Below, in pieces: positions 7,580-16,225 of a stretch of 64,000 nt of DNA. Within the stretch, counting starts at the first letter, position 1. Each line of letters opens with the position of its first letter. The stretch comes from an uncultured Pelagibacteraceae bacterium (lineage in GTDB: Bacteria > Pseudomonadota > Alphaproteobacteria > Pelagibacterales > AG-422-B15). Position numbers and translations under genes: made by a program. The notes beneath the pieces were generated by a model, which was not told the origin of the DNA, searched no databases, and was given only the letters and a program-made list of their open reading frames with translations. The DNA lies in contig CACNXQ010000002.1 in NCBI GenBank assembly GCA_902624455.1, positions 207,353 to 271,352 on the forward strand. The letters run 5' to 3'.

Positions 7580-8572
7580 ATGGTCAGTAACAAAAAAATT
7601 GAAATATTTAAAAAGTCTTGGAAGCTAAATAAATCTTTCAATATTTCTCGTAGCTCAAAATTATCTGCTGAAACCGTTGAGGTTAAAATATCTGATAGAA
7701 ATTTTGTAGGACGTGGTGAATGTGTACCTTACGGACATTATAATGAGTCTACTGATACAGTTAGTAAGCAGTTAGAGGACTTGATTGATTTTCAAAATAT
7801 TAATGAGTTATCAACTGAAAATATTCATAATTTTCTTCCTCCTGGTGCTGCACGTAATGCTATTGATTGCGCATTGTGGGATCTTGAATGCAAGATTAAA
7901 AAAACTTCTATTTGGTCCTTACTAAACATTAAAGTGCCACAAACACTTCCTAGTAGCTACACTATTGTACTGGATAAACCAGATATAATGATTGAAGATG
8001 CTCTGAAGAATAATTTTTATCCAACTATTAAAGTAAAAGTAGACTGTAATAACTTAGAATTTATTCTAACTAAAATAAGGGAACAAGTTCCTAATGCAAC
8101 TCTGATTATTGACGCGAACGAAGCATTTGATATTGAAGTGCTCAGGAATAATTTAGAATTATTCAATAAAATTAGTGTCGATTTAATAGAACAACCTCTG
8201 CCTCACAGTAATGATCAACCGCTCTTAGATTTGAATTCAACAATACCAATCTGTGCGGATGAGTCATTTCATACAACGGATGACTTTAGCAATATCAAAG
8301 GGAAATATGACTCAGTCAATATAAAGTTGGACAAAACAGGTGGCTTAACAGAGGCACTAAAGATTGCGCAAGAAGCAGAAAGAAATAAATTAAAATGTAT
8401 GGTTGGCTGTATGGTTTCAACTTCACTGTCTATGCTGCCAGCGGCTATTCTTTACAGTAAGGTAGATTTTCTAGATTTAGATGGACCATGCTTTCTTATA
8501 AAAGACCAAGAAAATGGCATATCTTATGAACGAGGAAAAATGATTTTCAAAAATGAAATGTGTTGGGGTTAA
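7580..8572 (+). CDS. dgcA: Enolase-superfamily epimerase, DgcA-like N-acetyl-D-glutamate racemase
   Basis: 330 aa, muconate-lactonizing/dipeptide-epimerase subgroup. The active-site residues are present in order: the KxK motif (TIKVKVD), metal ligands in IIDANEAF (Asp), EQPLP (Glu) and CADES (Asp), and the opposite-side base lysine in NIKLDKTGG. This two-lysine architecture supports 1,1-proton transfer, meaning racemisation or epimerisation of an amino-acid derivative. Pairing with the DUF1611 gene points to the D-glutamate pathway rather than Ala-Glu dipeptide epimerisation. The stop codon directly abuts the stop of rpmF on the other strand. Confidence 0.82.
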   Translation: MVSNKKIEIFKKSWKLNKSFNISRSSKLSAETVEVKISDRNFVGRGECVPYGHYNESTDTVSKQLEDLIDFQNINELSTENIHNFLPPGAARNAIDCALWDLECKIKKTSIWSLLNIKVPQTLPSSYTIVLDKPDIMIEDALKNNFYPTIKVKVDCNNLEFILTKIREQVPNATLIIDANEAFDIEVLRNNLELFNKISVDLIEQPLPHSNDQPLLDLNSTIPICADESFHTTDDFSNIKGKYDSVNIKLDKTGGLTEALKIAQEAERNKLKCMVGCMVSTSLSMLPAAILYSKVDFLDLDGPCFLIKDQENGISYERGKMIFKNEMCWG

Positions 8573-8758
8573 TTACTTTTCAGCTTTTGGTGAAAAAATT
8601 TTTTTACCGTTGTAAACACCAGTTGATAAATCAACATGATGTGGAAGTCTCATTTCACCTGACTCTTTGTCCTCAATAAAGTTTTTACTCTTTAACTTTA
8701 AATGAGACCGTCTCATGCCTCTTCTTGAGTTAGATATCTTACTTTTTGGAACTGCCAC
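8573..8758 (-). CDS. rpmF: 50S ribosomal protein L32 (bL32)
   Basis: 61 aa, the normal length for bL32. The N-terminus [19 protein letters not shown] is the family signature, and the alphaproteobacterial form without the four zinc cysteines is seen. It lies 9 nt after hisI on the same strand. In many bacteria rpmF is linked to plsX/fabH, but not here. The gene ends without overlap against the convergent dgcA. Confidence 0.97.
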   Translation of the reverse strand: MAVPKSKISNSRRGMRRSHLKLKSKNFIEDKESGEMRLPHHVDLSTGVYNGKKIFSPKAEK

Positions 8759-8767
8759 AATTAACTC

Positions 8768-9232
8768 CTATAGTTTTGTAGGATTTGGTGAGTCACCATA
8801 AACTTCATTTGGATCAAACACTTTTTCCTTTGTTTTTAAAATCAATCCTGATTTATTTGCTGTATCTTCTAAGTCAATTTCTCGATAAAAACAAGATTTA
8901 TAACCAACATGGCAACTGGCACCTTTTTCGCCGATATCTACATACAGAATTATAGCATCTTGATCATCATCAATAAAAATTTGACTTATTTTTTGAACGT
9001 AGCCACTTTTAGCTCCTTTGTGCCATATTTCATTCCTGCTTCTACTAAAATAGTGAGCCTCTCTTGACAGAATGGTTTTTTCAAGTGCTTCCCTATTCAT
9101 GTATCCAGTCATTAATACTTCATTGGTACCGTTCTCAATAGTAGTAACTACTATAAGACCCTCACTGTTGAATTTAGGAGCTAGTTCTAGACTTTCTTCA
9201 ACTTGCTCAATTGACGTTCTTTTTTTGAACAT
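8768..9232 (-). CDS. hisI: Phosphoribosyl-AMP cyclohydrolase
   Basis: 154 aa. HisI catalyses the third step of histidine synthesis, opening the adenine ring of PR-AMP. Visible motifs are the N-terminal LIVVTTIE, the NREAL..T segment, SRSRNEIWHKGAKSG, the Mg-binding DDQDAIILYVD and the zinc-ligand region GASCHVGYKSCFYR. There is no HisE (PR-ATP pyrophosphatase) domain, as is usual in alphaproteobacteria. It is probably co-transcribed with rpmF. No other his genes lie in the window. Confidence 0.96.
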   Translation of the reverse strand: MFKKRTSIEQVEESLELAPKFNSEGLIVVTTIENGTNEVLMTGYMNREALEKTILSREAHYFSRSRNEIWHKGAKSGYVQKISQIFIDDDQDAIILYVDIGEKGASCHVGYKSCFYREIDLEDTANKSGLILKTKEKVFDPNEVYGDSPNPTKL

Positions 9233-9322
9233 AATTTATACTTGTAAAATAATTATTGGTGGGTTTAACTCAAAAAATTAAAATATTCAACGATATATAC
9301 AAAAATTACGCAAATTGATAAT

Positions 9323-9811
9323 ATGAATGACCCTATAAAACCAGCAAAAAAACAAGGTGCGAGAACTAAGTTTTTTCCTCCTTATGCTCTTATGATTGGC
9401 TTGTTAGGGTCAAGCTTGCTAGATAGCTTCCTAGTCCATCTGCCTATTTTTAAGGGCAACCTAATATTTCTCATCCTTGGTTTGACTATAGCTGTTACTT
9501 CTTTTCTAACAGCTATCTACACACTTAAAATATTTTCGGACAATGAAGAGAGCCCTCACCCTAAATCATTACAAAACCAACTATTTTTAGGAGGTACATT
9601 TAAGTATTCAAGAAATCCTATTTACCTAGCAATGGTTACCATCTTGCTTAGTTGCGGGTTAGCCTTTAATTCATGGTGGTACATAATAGCTGCAATTATT
9701 TCAGTCCCATTATTAACTTACGGAGTTATCATTCCAGAAGAAAAATATCTTGAAAAAGAATTTGGAAAGGTCTACTTAGAATATAAAAGTACAGTGAGAC
9801 GCTGGCTTTAA
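9323..9811 (+). CDS. Isoprenylcysteine carboxyl methyltransferase-like membrane protein
   Basis: 162 aa with about four membrane segments. The C-terminal half carries the ICMT/PEMT-type signature: GGTFKYSRNPIYLAM, then a membrane hairpin, then the SAM-binding IPEEKYLEKEFGKVYLEYK, ending in VRRWL. Bacterial members are mostly of unknown substrate; isoprenoid or lipid methylation is possible. It precedes an MFS gene by 21 nt in the same direction and is divergent from hisI across 90 bp. Confidence 0.82.
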   Translation: MNDPIKPAKKQGARTKFFPPYALMIGLLGSSLLDSFLVHLPIFKGNLIFLILGLTIAVTSFLTAIYTLKIFSDNEESPHPKSLQNQLFLGGTFKYSRNPIYLAMVTILLSCGLAFNSWWYIIAAIISVPLLTYGVIIPEEKYLEKEFGKVYLEYKSTVRRWL

Positions 9812-9832
9812 AGAATTAACTCATAAATAAAT

Positions 9833-11074
9833 ATGTTAAATTTACTCAGAGGCACATGGGCTTTGTTCTTTGGTGTTGGGATGATTATGCTCGCCAACGG
9901 CTTGCAAGGAAGTTTGATAGGTGTAAGAGCATCCTTAGAAGGTTATACAGCTTTTGCTGCAGGATTTATAATGACTGGCTATTATGCTGGATTTCTGTCA
10001 GGTGCATTAATTATACCTCAGAGAATTAAAAATGTTGGTCACGTTAGAACTTTTGCAGCTCTTGCTTCAATCGCTTCTATTTCAATACTATTGCATTCTT
10101 TGCATGTTAGTTTTTTTGGTTGGTTTCTTATGAGATTTATTACTGGAATGTGCTTTGTGGGAATGTACACAGTAGCCGAAAGTTGGATAAATGATTTGTC
10201 AGAAAATAATAATCGAGGACAAGCACTTTCCGTATATATGATGGTTAGTATGGCAGGTAGCGCGTTTGGGCAATTATTTCTTAATATAGCTAGTCCAGAA
10301 ACAGCAACTCTATTTATGTTAGTATCAATTTTGATATCTGTTTCTTTAGTTCCTATTTTAGTAGTAGTAAGTAAACAGCCAGATTTTTCAATTTCAGAAT
10401 TTCTTACAATCAAAGAACTGTATAATGCTTCTCCTCTTGGAGTGACAGCTGCAGTTCTTACGGGTCTAGCGCATGGTACTCTTTGGGGCATAGGATCTAT
10501 TTATGCTCTAAAAAATGGTCTAACTATCGAACAAGTTTCTATCTTTATGTTTACTTTTATTATTGGTGGAGCGGTCAATCAGTACTTAATAGGCTATTTG
10601 TCTGATCGATACGATCGAAGAAGTGTTTTGGTTGCTGTGGCTTTTTTAGCATCATTCTTCTCTGTTTTAGCAGTAGTTTTTGGGACTAGTTTTACAAGTT
10701 TGCTTATTATTACTTTTATTTTTGGAGGCCTAACAGTTCCTTTGTATGCTTTAGCAATAGCACACACTAATGATTTTCTTAGTAAAAAAGAAATGGTCGC
10801 TGCAAGTGCAGGACTTCAATTGGCTACTGGTGCTGGATTAACTGTGGGTCCTTTACTTGGAGGATTAGCTATAGACCTGATTGGTGCAGCAGGTTTTTGG
10901 ATTTATTTGTTTGTAATCCATGGTTCACTTGGAATTTTTGGTCTGTATAGAATGTCCATAAGAGATGCTGTTCCGCTTGAAGATCAGGGCAGCACTGTAT
11001 TGCTTAATAGTAGGTCGGCAATTGTCTCAATGGAGCTTTATCCAGATGCAGAAGAAAGTTCATCAGATCAATAG
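9833..11074 (+). CDS. MFS transporter, YcaD-like
   Basis: 413 aa with about 12 hydrophobic segments in two sixfold halves. The loop between TM2 and TM3 and the RFITGMCFVGMYTVAESWI segment resemble the YcaD subgroup of the major facilitator superfamily. The loop between TM8 and TM9 holds GYLSDRYDRRSVL, a standard MFS motif A-like sequence. The substrate is unknown. It follows the ICMT-like gene closely and may be co-transcribed, and it is convergent with the nitroreductase across 2 nt. Confidence 0.88.
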   Translation: MLNLLRGTWALFFGVGMIMLANGLQGSLIGVRASLEGYTAFAAGFIMTGYYAGFLSGALIIPQRIKNVGHVRTFAALASIASISILLHSLHVSFFGWFLMRFITGMCFVGMYTVAESWINDLSENNNRGQALSVYMMVSMAGSAFGQLFLNIASPETATLFMLVSILISVSLVPILVVVSKQPDFSISEFLTIKELYNASPLGVTAAVLTGLAHGTLWGIGSIYALKNGLTIEQVSIFMFTFIIGGAVNQYLIGYLSDRYDRRSVLVAVAFLASFFSVLAVVFGTSFTSLLIITFIFGGLTVPLYALAIAHTNDFLSKKEMVAASAGLQLATGAGLTVGPLLGGLAIDLIGAAGFWIYLFVIHGSLGIFGLYRMSIRDAVPLEDQGSTVLLNSRSAIVSMELYPDAEESSSDQ

Positions 11075-11076
11075 TT

Positions 11077-11742
11077 TTACTTGCTATCAACAAATTTAGC
11101 CCAATCTTCAAAAGGTCTTCTGCTTGTTTTATATTGATTTATAGGAGCGTTATCGTCTCGATACCCAATTGCAACACCAGTAAATAACATTAAATCGTCA
11201 TCCACTTCACAAAATGAAGAAACCATCTTATTTCTAAGAGACCAAGACTCTTGACCACAAGTATCAATACCCTCTTCTTGAGCAAGAAGCATGAAAGTTT
11301 GAAGGTACATGCCAAGATCTGACCATTGAGGAAGATTCATTTGTCTATCAACAAAACAAAAAATTGCTGCTGGTGCGTTAAAAAATTCAAAATTTTTCAT
11401 CATTTGTGACATACGACCAATTTTATCTTCTCTGCTGATATTAACTGAACTATATAATTGCTCACCTACTTCAAACCTTGAACTACGATAGGGGTCTTTT
11501 AGTTTTGATGGATAAATAGGATATTCTGGTGACTCATCTTCTTTCCATGACTTTTGAAAATTCAAAAAACTTGTCATCGTTTCGCCATTTATCACAAATA
11601 TTTTCCAAGGTTGCAAGTTACCTCCAGAGGGAGCACGTGACGCTTTTTCTAATAATAGTTTCAACTGTTCATTACTAATAGGTTTATCTATAAATGAGCG
11701 AATTGATTTCCTCTTATCTACTGCTTCGCTAACACTTATCAT
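11077..11742 (-). CDS. Nitroreductase-family FMN oxidoreductase
   Basis: 221 aa. The N-terminal RKSIRSFIDKPIS and the FMN-binding RAPSGGNLQPWKIFVI are diagnostic of the nitroreductase fold. EEGIDTCGQESW and a C-terminal GVAIGYRDDNAP complete the domain. Members reduce nitroaromatics, quinones or enones, and the physiological substrate is unknown. Its ATG overlaps the stop of a small upstream gene (ATGA, 11739-11742), so it is translated as part of an operon running from lpxB through recX, an SDR and the small gene. Confidence 0.92.
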   Translation of the reverse strand: MISVSEAVDKRKSIRSFIDKPISNEQLKLLLEKASRAPSGGNLQPWKIFVINGETMTSFLNFQKSWKEDESPEYPIYPSKLKDPYRSSRFEVGEQLYSSVNISREDKIGRMSQMMKNFEFFNAPAAIFCFVDRQMNLPQWSDLGMYLQTFMLLAQEEGIDTCGQESWSLRNKMVSSFCEVDDDLMLFTGVAIGYRDDNAPINQYKTSRRPFEDWAKFVDSK

Positions 11743-11864
11743 ATTTTAATTTTTTCCCTTTTTTTCTGTAGCTTAACTTTTTTATTTATTAGAACTTTTG
11801 ATCTAAATTTTGGTGTTCTTAATTCTTTTGCAACAGGATTTTGTTTTAATGTTTTTTTTGCCAT
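11739..11864 (-). CDS. Small basic ArfA-like protein (41 aa)
   Basis: A 41-codon gene fills the gap between an SDR and the nitroreductase, starting 5 nt after the SDR stop and overlapping the nitroreductase ATG by 4 nt. The peptide begins MAKKTLKQNPVAKELRTP and continues KFRSKV then NKK. This matches the core of ArfA, the alternative ribosome-rescue factor (pattern N-x-[AI]-x4-L-x2-P-x-FR-x-[RK]-V-x2-NKK). It lacks the GKGSYxRKG tail segment typical of E. coli ArfA and ends in a Lys-rich stretch. ArfA recruits RF2 to non-stop ribosomes. Function here is inferred from sequence pattern only; it could be another small ribosome-associated protein. Confidence 0.6.
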   Translation of the reverse strand: MAKKTLKQNPVAKELRTPKFRSKVLINKKVKLQKKREKIKI

Positions 11865-11869
11865 CTTAA

Positions 11870-12622
11870 TTAAAGAAGGACACTACCACCGTCAACCATA
11901 ATTGTCTGACCAGTAACAAACTTGCTTTGATCCCCAGCTAGGTACAGAACAGTTCCATAAATATCATCAACCTCTAATGTCTTTTGTAGTATTTGTCCTT
12001 TTGAAATAACTTCAAACCCTCTCTCGGCCTTTTCGCCTAAGAATTCCTCAGCTGAGTCTGTCCTTACCATGGATGGAGCAACAGCATTCACTCTTATGCT
12101 ATCCTTGCCCAGCTCCCTTGCAATCACCTTAGTAAGTCCCAAAACTGCGGCTTTTGAAGTAGCATAGTCTGCCGCGTATGGCATACCATAGAGAGCGGCA
12201 AGAGAAGCGATATTTATTATCGATCCACTTTTTTGCTCTCGCATAATTGGAGCTACAGCACGACAGCAATTCCACATTCCCTTTACATTAACATTCATTG
12301 CTCTGTCCCACTGATTTTCATCAATATCCTCAAACCGACTACTTTTAAGAGCTCCATAAAGAGCTGCATTGTTTACTAAAACATCGACTCTACCAAATTT
12401 TTCCTTCGCAGAACTTGCTAGTGATTTACAACTTTCATAGTTTGTTACATCTAAAGATAAATTTAAAAAATTATCAGTAAGCTCTTTAATTTTATTTTCA
12501 GTATCTGAGCATGAATTAATATCCGCAAAGACTATTTTGGCACCAATTTTTGCAAACTCTATTGCATACTTTTGACCCAAGCCTCTTGCTGCGCCAGTAA
12601 TTATAACAACTTTATCCTTCAT
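11870..12622 (-). CDS. Short-chain dehydrogenase/reductase
   Basis: 250 aa classical SDR. The NAD(P) loop TGAARGLG is at about residues 10-17, ADI follows strand 2 (an Asp favouring NAD), NNAA is in the 80s, catalytic Ser lies in NIASLAALYG, and YxxxK is present as YATSK near residue 155. The C-terminal VTGQTIMVDGG is typical of the FabG/glucose-dehydrogenase-like group. The substrate is unknown. The start overlaps the recX stop by 11 nt, and it is followed by the ArfA-like gene and the nitroreductase. Confidence 0.92.
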   Translation of the reverse strand: MKDKVVIITGAARGLGQKYAIEFAKIGAKIVFADINSCSDTENKIKELTDNFLNLSLDVTNYESCKSLASSAKEKFGRVDVLVNNAALYGALKSSRFEDIDENQWDRAMNVNVKGMWNCCRAVAPIMREQKSGSIINIASLAALYGMPYAADYATSKAAVLGLTKVIARELGKDSIRVNAVAPSMVRTDSAEEFLGEKAERGFEVISKGQILQKTLEVDDIYGTVLYLAGDQSKFVTGQTIMVDGGSVLL

Positions 12623-13142
12623 TATTTATTAAGTCTATTTCCTCTAAATTTAATTCATTCAGAACTTTTTTACAAAGTGAATATGAAAATCCAGCTCGTG
12701 AAAGAATACCATATTCCTTCATTTTCAACTTATCATTAAGTTCAGATTTACGAAATGGTCCTATTGATCTTTTTTTTGCTAACTTTATTGCAGAAATTAA
12801 TTCTATATCATCATTAGAATTTGCAAATTCACTTATGCATTCTGAAGCTACATCTTTTGAAATACCTAATTCAAGAAGCTTGTTATTAATTTTTTTAAAT
12901 GCCCAGCCTTTATTTAAATAAGATCTAATTTTGCTCTCCGAAAATATTTTATCATTCAAAATATTTTGAGTCTCAAACGATCTAATAATTTTTTCAATGA
13001 TTTCATGTGAGCCATAGTTAAGATGTGTATCTTTTGTTTTTCTTCTTAAATATTGTCTTAAATTATTTGAACTTGAGGCGTATCTTTGCAAATACCAAAG
13101 CGCTTTACCTTCAATTTCGGTGTAATTTTTATTCTTATCCAC
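12612..13142 (-). CDS. recX: RecX family regulatory protein
   Basis: 176 aa. RecX modulates RecA filaments. The sequence shows the three-helix repeats of the family: ALWYLQRYASSSNNLRQYL with the usual RR(K) after it, then ILNDKIFSESKIRSYLNKG, and W-F-K-INNKLLELGI-KDVA. Translation most likely starts at GTG (13140-13142), which overlaps the lpxB stop by 8 nt. recX is not next to recA in this window. It sits in a minus-strand chain lpxB-recX-SDR-arfA-like-nitroreductase. Confidence 0.88.
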   Translation of the reverse strand: MDKNKNYTEIEGKALWYLQRYASSSNNLRQYLRRKTKDTHLNYGSHEIIEKIIRSFETQNILNDKIFSESKIRSYLNKGWAFKKINNKLLELGISKDVASECISEFANSNDDIELISAIKLAKKRSIGPFRKSELNDKLKMKEYGILSRAGFSYSLCKKVLNELNLEEIDLINNEG

Positions 13143-14277
13143 TTAATACCGCTTTAATTTGATTAGATGCAATAGAAGTTGGAGATTTATCAGATTTTAG
13201 CTTATTAATTGCAATATTAGAAAATTCTAAAATTTTATTTCGTTCATCTAAATCAAATAAATACTTTTCTATAAATTCTGATAACTTTTCAGGATTACAA
13301 TCCGATTGTAAAAGTTCTGGAATAATTTTTTTCTGATTAATGATATTTATTAAATTGCCTACTTTTGATTTTATTAAGAATTGAAGAATAAAATAAGTTA
13401 AAGGATTAAATTTATAGGAAGTAATATAAGCAACATTAAAATAAGATAATTCTAGAGCAGCAGTACCAGAGGTTACAATGGCAATGTTAGCTCTTAAAAA
13501 TGCTGCATACTTATCTTTATTTGAACTGATTACTTCGATTTCAATATTTGGAAAATCTCTTAATTTATCAATTATGATATTTTTCATATTGTTTGTTGTA
13601 GGTAAAACTAATTTGTAGTTTTTATTCAAATTTAATTTCTTCACTGCCTTTAAATATATTGGCAAAAGTTTAGTGACTTCACTTTTACGGCTACCTGGCA
13701 AAATAAGGAAGGTTTCCTTATCATTGTTAAGGTTTGATATCTCGTTGTCTGAATTTGTATATTCGGTTGTTTCAATTTCTGTTATTGGGTGGCCAACATA
13801 CGTTGTCTTTATATTCTCCTTATCAAAAATCTCTTTTTCAAAAGGTAGAATAGTAAGCAAATGATCAACAGAATCTCTAACGACCTTTATTCTTCCAGCT
13901 CTCCAAGCCCAAACGCTTGGAGCAACCATATGAATAATTTTCAATTCTTTATTGATATTCTTAATCTTCTTGCAAATTCTGAGAGTAAAATCAGGGCTAT
14001 CCACACTAAAAATTAAATCAGGTTTTAAATCTATAATCTTTTCAACTGTATTGTTTATTATTTTCGATATTTGTAAAATCTTTGGCAAAACTTCAAAAAT
14101 TCCCATCACATTAATTTCTGAAATATCATGAAATTTTTGGATTCCAATTTCATCTAGTGCTTTTCCACCTATGCCGTATAAATCAATCGAGTTATCTGTA
14201 GAATTTTTTAATTTTCTCAATATCGAGGCTGCCAATTTATCACCTGACTCTTCACCTGTAATTACAGCAATCTTCAT
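13135..14277 (-). CDS. lpxB: Lipid-A-disaccharide synthase
   Basis: 380 aa, usual length. LpxB joins UDP-2,3-diacylglucosamine and lipid X to the lipid A disaccharide at the inner face of the inner membrane. Motifs: ITGEESGDKLA at the N-terminus, GIGGKALDEIG, MGIFEVLPKI, the conserved DSPDFTLRI, HMVAPSVWAWRAGRIK, and GHPITE followed by LILPGSRKSEV. It shows that the cell makes LPS. It is isolated from lpxD/fabZ/lpxA, which are not in the window. First gene of its operon, divergent from the HCCA isomerase-like gene across 41 bp. Confidence 0.96.
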   Translation of the reverse strand: MKIAVITGEESGDKLAASILRKLKNSTDNSIDLYGIGGKALDEIGIQKFHDISEINVMGIFEVLPKILQISKIINNTVEKIIDLKPDLIFSVDSPDFTLRICKKIKNINKELKIIHMVAPSVWAWRAGRIKVVRDSVDHLLTILPFEKEIFDKENIKTTYVGHPITEIETTEYTNSDNEISNLNNDKETFLILPGSRKSEVTKLLPIYLKAVKKLNLNKNYKLVLPTTNNMKNIIIDKLRDFPNIEIEVISSNKDKYAAFLRANIAIVTSGTAALELSYFNVAYITSYKFNPLTYFILQFLIKSKVGNLINIINQKKIIPELLQSDCNPEKLSEFIEKYLFDLDERNKILEFSNIAINKLKSDKSPTSIASNQIKAVLSG

Positions 14278-14318
14278 TTTACTAATTTCATTTAATGTAT
14301 ATATTTATAGCATTATCT

Positions 14319-14903
14319 ATGACTAAAAATGTAACTTTTTGTTTTGATTTTGGAAGTCCGTACTCTTATCTTGCCTACAATAACCTAAATTCTATAAGAG
14401 AGGCAGGTGGTGAGGTTACCATAATGCCCGTTTTATTGGGTGGTATTTTTAAAGCAACAGGAAATCAACCTCCAGCCACAGTTCAAAAAAAAGGTGAGTA
14501 TATGTTTAAAGACATTAATAGGTGGTCAAAAAAATTAGATATTCCATTTAAAATGAATCCTTATTTTCCAATTTTAACAGTTCCTCATATGAGAGGTGCT
14601 GTATTGGCTCAAAGAGAAAATATCTTAGAAAAGTATATGCAGGTTATGTTTGAGGCAATTTGGGTAAAAGCGATGAACCTAAATGATCAAGAGATTTTAA
14701 CTAATATCGCTGAGAAATCAGGTATTGATCCAAATCAGTTTGCTGAAGAGATTTCAAGCGATGAAATTAAAAATAAACTCAGAGAAAATACTGAATTTGC
14801 AATAAGTAAAGGGGCATTTGGGGTACCTACATACTATCTTGATGATGAGATGTTTTGGGGCATCGATAGTGTCAAATTTCTTTTGGATGATCTTAAAAAA
14901 TAG
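14319..14903 (+). CDS. 2-hydroxychromene-2-carboxylate isomerase-like DsbA-fold protein
   Basis: 194 aa from the ATG at 14319, preferred over 14295 because homologs begin just before the FCFDFGSPYSYLA strand. Kappa-class GST / DsbA fold without a CxxC, with the Ser in SPYSY as the glutathione-activating residue. VPHMRGAVLAQ and GVPTYYLDDEMFWGID near the C-terminus match the family. Named members isomerise 2-hydroxychromene-2-carboxylate in naphthalene degradation; most bacterial ones have unknown substrates and no such pathway is visible here. Confidence 0.87.
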   Translation: MTKNVTFCFDFGSPYSYLAYNNLNSIREAGGEVTIMPVLLGGIFKATGNQPPATVQKKGEYMFKDINRWSKKLDIPFKMNPYFPILTVPHMRGAVLAQRENILEKYMQVMFEAIWVKAMNLNDQEILTNIAEKSGIDPNQFAEEISSDEIKNKLRENTEFAISKGAFGVPTYYLDDEMFWGIDSVKFLLDDLKK

Positions 14904-14909
14904 AAATAT

Positions 14910-15722
14910 TTAATTATCCTCAACCTCGTTGTAATTGCGAGACCAAATTGAGGCTATCCCAGGTAAGAATCGATTCAAATAAATAGCTATCTTTGAAATA
15001 CTAAATTGAGGAATAATATATTCCTCTCTTCTATTTTTTTTCATCGCATGAATGATCATATTTGCAGCATCTTTGGCACTCATTCCCTTTGTTGCGTGAC
15101 CCCGGTCATTTTTGCCATATGGAAGACCATTTTCTGTCAGTGCTTTAATACCAACTTCTGTATCAACTAGTCCTGGAGCAACAGTATTTACCTTAATATT
15201 GTGCTCGTACATTTCAGCTCTAAGTACGTTCATGAAGCCATGCATTGCATGTTTAGAGGCGGCATATACAGAACGATTTTTAATGGCGAGGATACCTAAA
15301 AGACTTGTGTTAGTAACAATTTGACCTGATTTTCTCTTTATCATGTTAGGAAGTATAGATTTAGTTAACTTTACAATTGATAGATAATTAAGCTTCATTA
15401 CTCTCTCATAAACATCATAGTCTGTTTCAACGACAGATGACCATGCAGACACACCTGCATTGTTGATCAGAATATCAATTTCAGGGAATTCTGATTGAAC
15501 TTTATGGGATAAATCATCAATTTCATTAATTTGCTCAAGATCACAAGGAAAAATTGCAACATTCTTGTTGCCGCAAGCTTTCTTTACTCTTTCGAGCTCT
15601 TCTTTTCTCCTAGCTGTAAGAATAAGATTTGTGTCTAACTTTGATAATTCTATTGCCAATGCCTCCCCAATGCCCGACGAGGCTCCAGTTATCCATATCG
15701 TTTTGTTATAAAAATAATTCAT
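14910..15722 (-). CDS. Short-chain dehydrogenase/reductase (DHRS7-like)
   Basis: 270 aa. TGASSGIGEALA is at about residues 12-23, then ARR after strand 2 (Arg suggesting NADP), NNAGVSAW, a Ser in the NTSLLGILAIK strand and YAASKHAMHGF (YxxxK). A long C-terminal extension with a hydrophobic segment ISKIAIYLNRFLPGI suggests membrane association, as in DHRS7/11-beta-HSD-like SDRs. The substrate is unknown. Convergent with the isomerase-like gene and divergent from a GNAT gene. Confidence 0.88.
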   Translation of the reverse strand: MNYFYNKTIWITGASSGIGEALAIELSKLDTNLILTARRKEELERVKKACGNKNVAIFPCDLEQINEIDDLSHKVQSEFPEIDILINNAGVSAWSSVVETDYDVYERVMKLNYLSIVKLTKSILPNMIKRKSGQIVTNTSLLGILAIKNRSVYAASKHAMHGFMNVLRAEMYEHNIKVNTVAPGLVDTEVGIKALTENGLPYGKNDRGHATKGMSAKDAANMIIHAMKKNRREEYIIPQFSISKIAIYLNRFLPGIASIWSRNYNEVEDN

Positions 15723-15742
15723 TTAGACTATAATTAAATATT

Positions 15743-16225
15743 ATGAAACTTAGACTAGCAAGAAATAAAGACGCTTCTCAGATAATTTCACTTATCAAGA
15801 AATGCTATCTTGATTATCCTAACTGTTACCTTGATGTCAAAAATGACTCTCCTGAACTCATGAATGTCTTTAGCTATTTTAAAGAAAAGAATGGTAAATT
15901 TTGGGTATATGAAACGAATAATAAAGTTATAGGTTGTATGGGGTACTTACCGATAAGTCAAAAATATATTGAAATTCATAAACTATATATTGATAAAAAA
16001 TATAGAAATAAGGGACTTGCTAAAAAATTGATTTTAAAAGTAGAAAATATAGCGGCAAAAAAAAATTTTAAATATATATCCTTATGGACAGATACGAGAT
16101 TTAAGGAAGCTCATGAAATGTACAGAAAATTGAACTATAAAAAAAGTAAGAAGACTCGCAAGCTCTATGACATTAGTAATACTAGTGAGTATAATTTCAA
16201 AAAAAACTTAATTAAATATTCTTAA
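15743..16225 (+). CDS. GNAT family N-acetyltransferase
   Basis: 160 aa single GNAT domain. The acetyl-CoA pyrophosphate loop region is visible as IDKKYRNKGLAKKLI (Q/RxxGxG/A pattern), preceded by the beta4 strand IEIHKLYID and followed by WTDTRFKEAHEMYRKLNYKKS. The substrate is unknown. Its 3' end overlaps the convergent permease gene by 14 nt. Confidence 0.87.
   Translation: MKLRLARNKDASQIISLIKKCYLDYPNCYLDVKNDSPELMNVFSYFKEKNGKFWVYETNNKVIGCMGYLPISQKYIEIHKLYIDKKYRNKGLAKKLILKVENIAAKKNFKYISLWTDTRFKEAHEMYRKLNYKKSKKTRKLYDISNTSEYNFKKNLIKYS

Noticed and set aside
10039..10491. 150-codon open frame on the minus strand
   Set aside because: It lies wholly inside the MFS transporter gene on the other strand, has no recognisable domain and an odd composition. 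It is a shadow frame.
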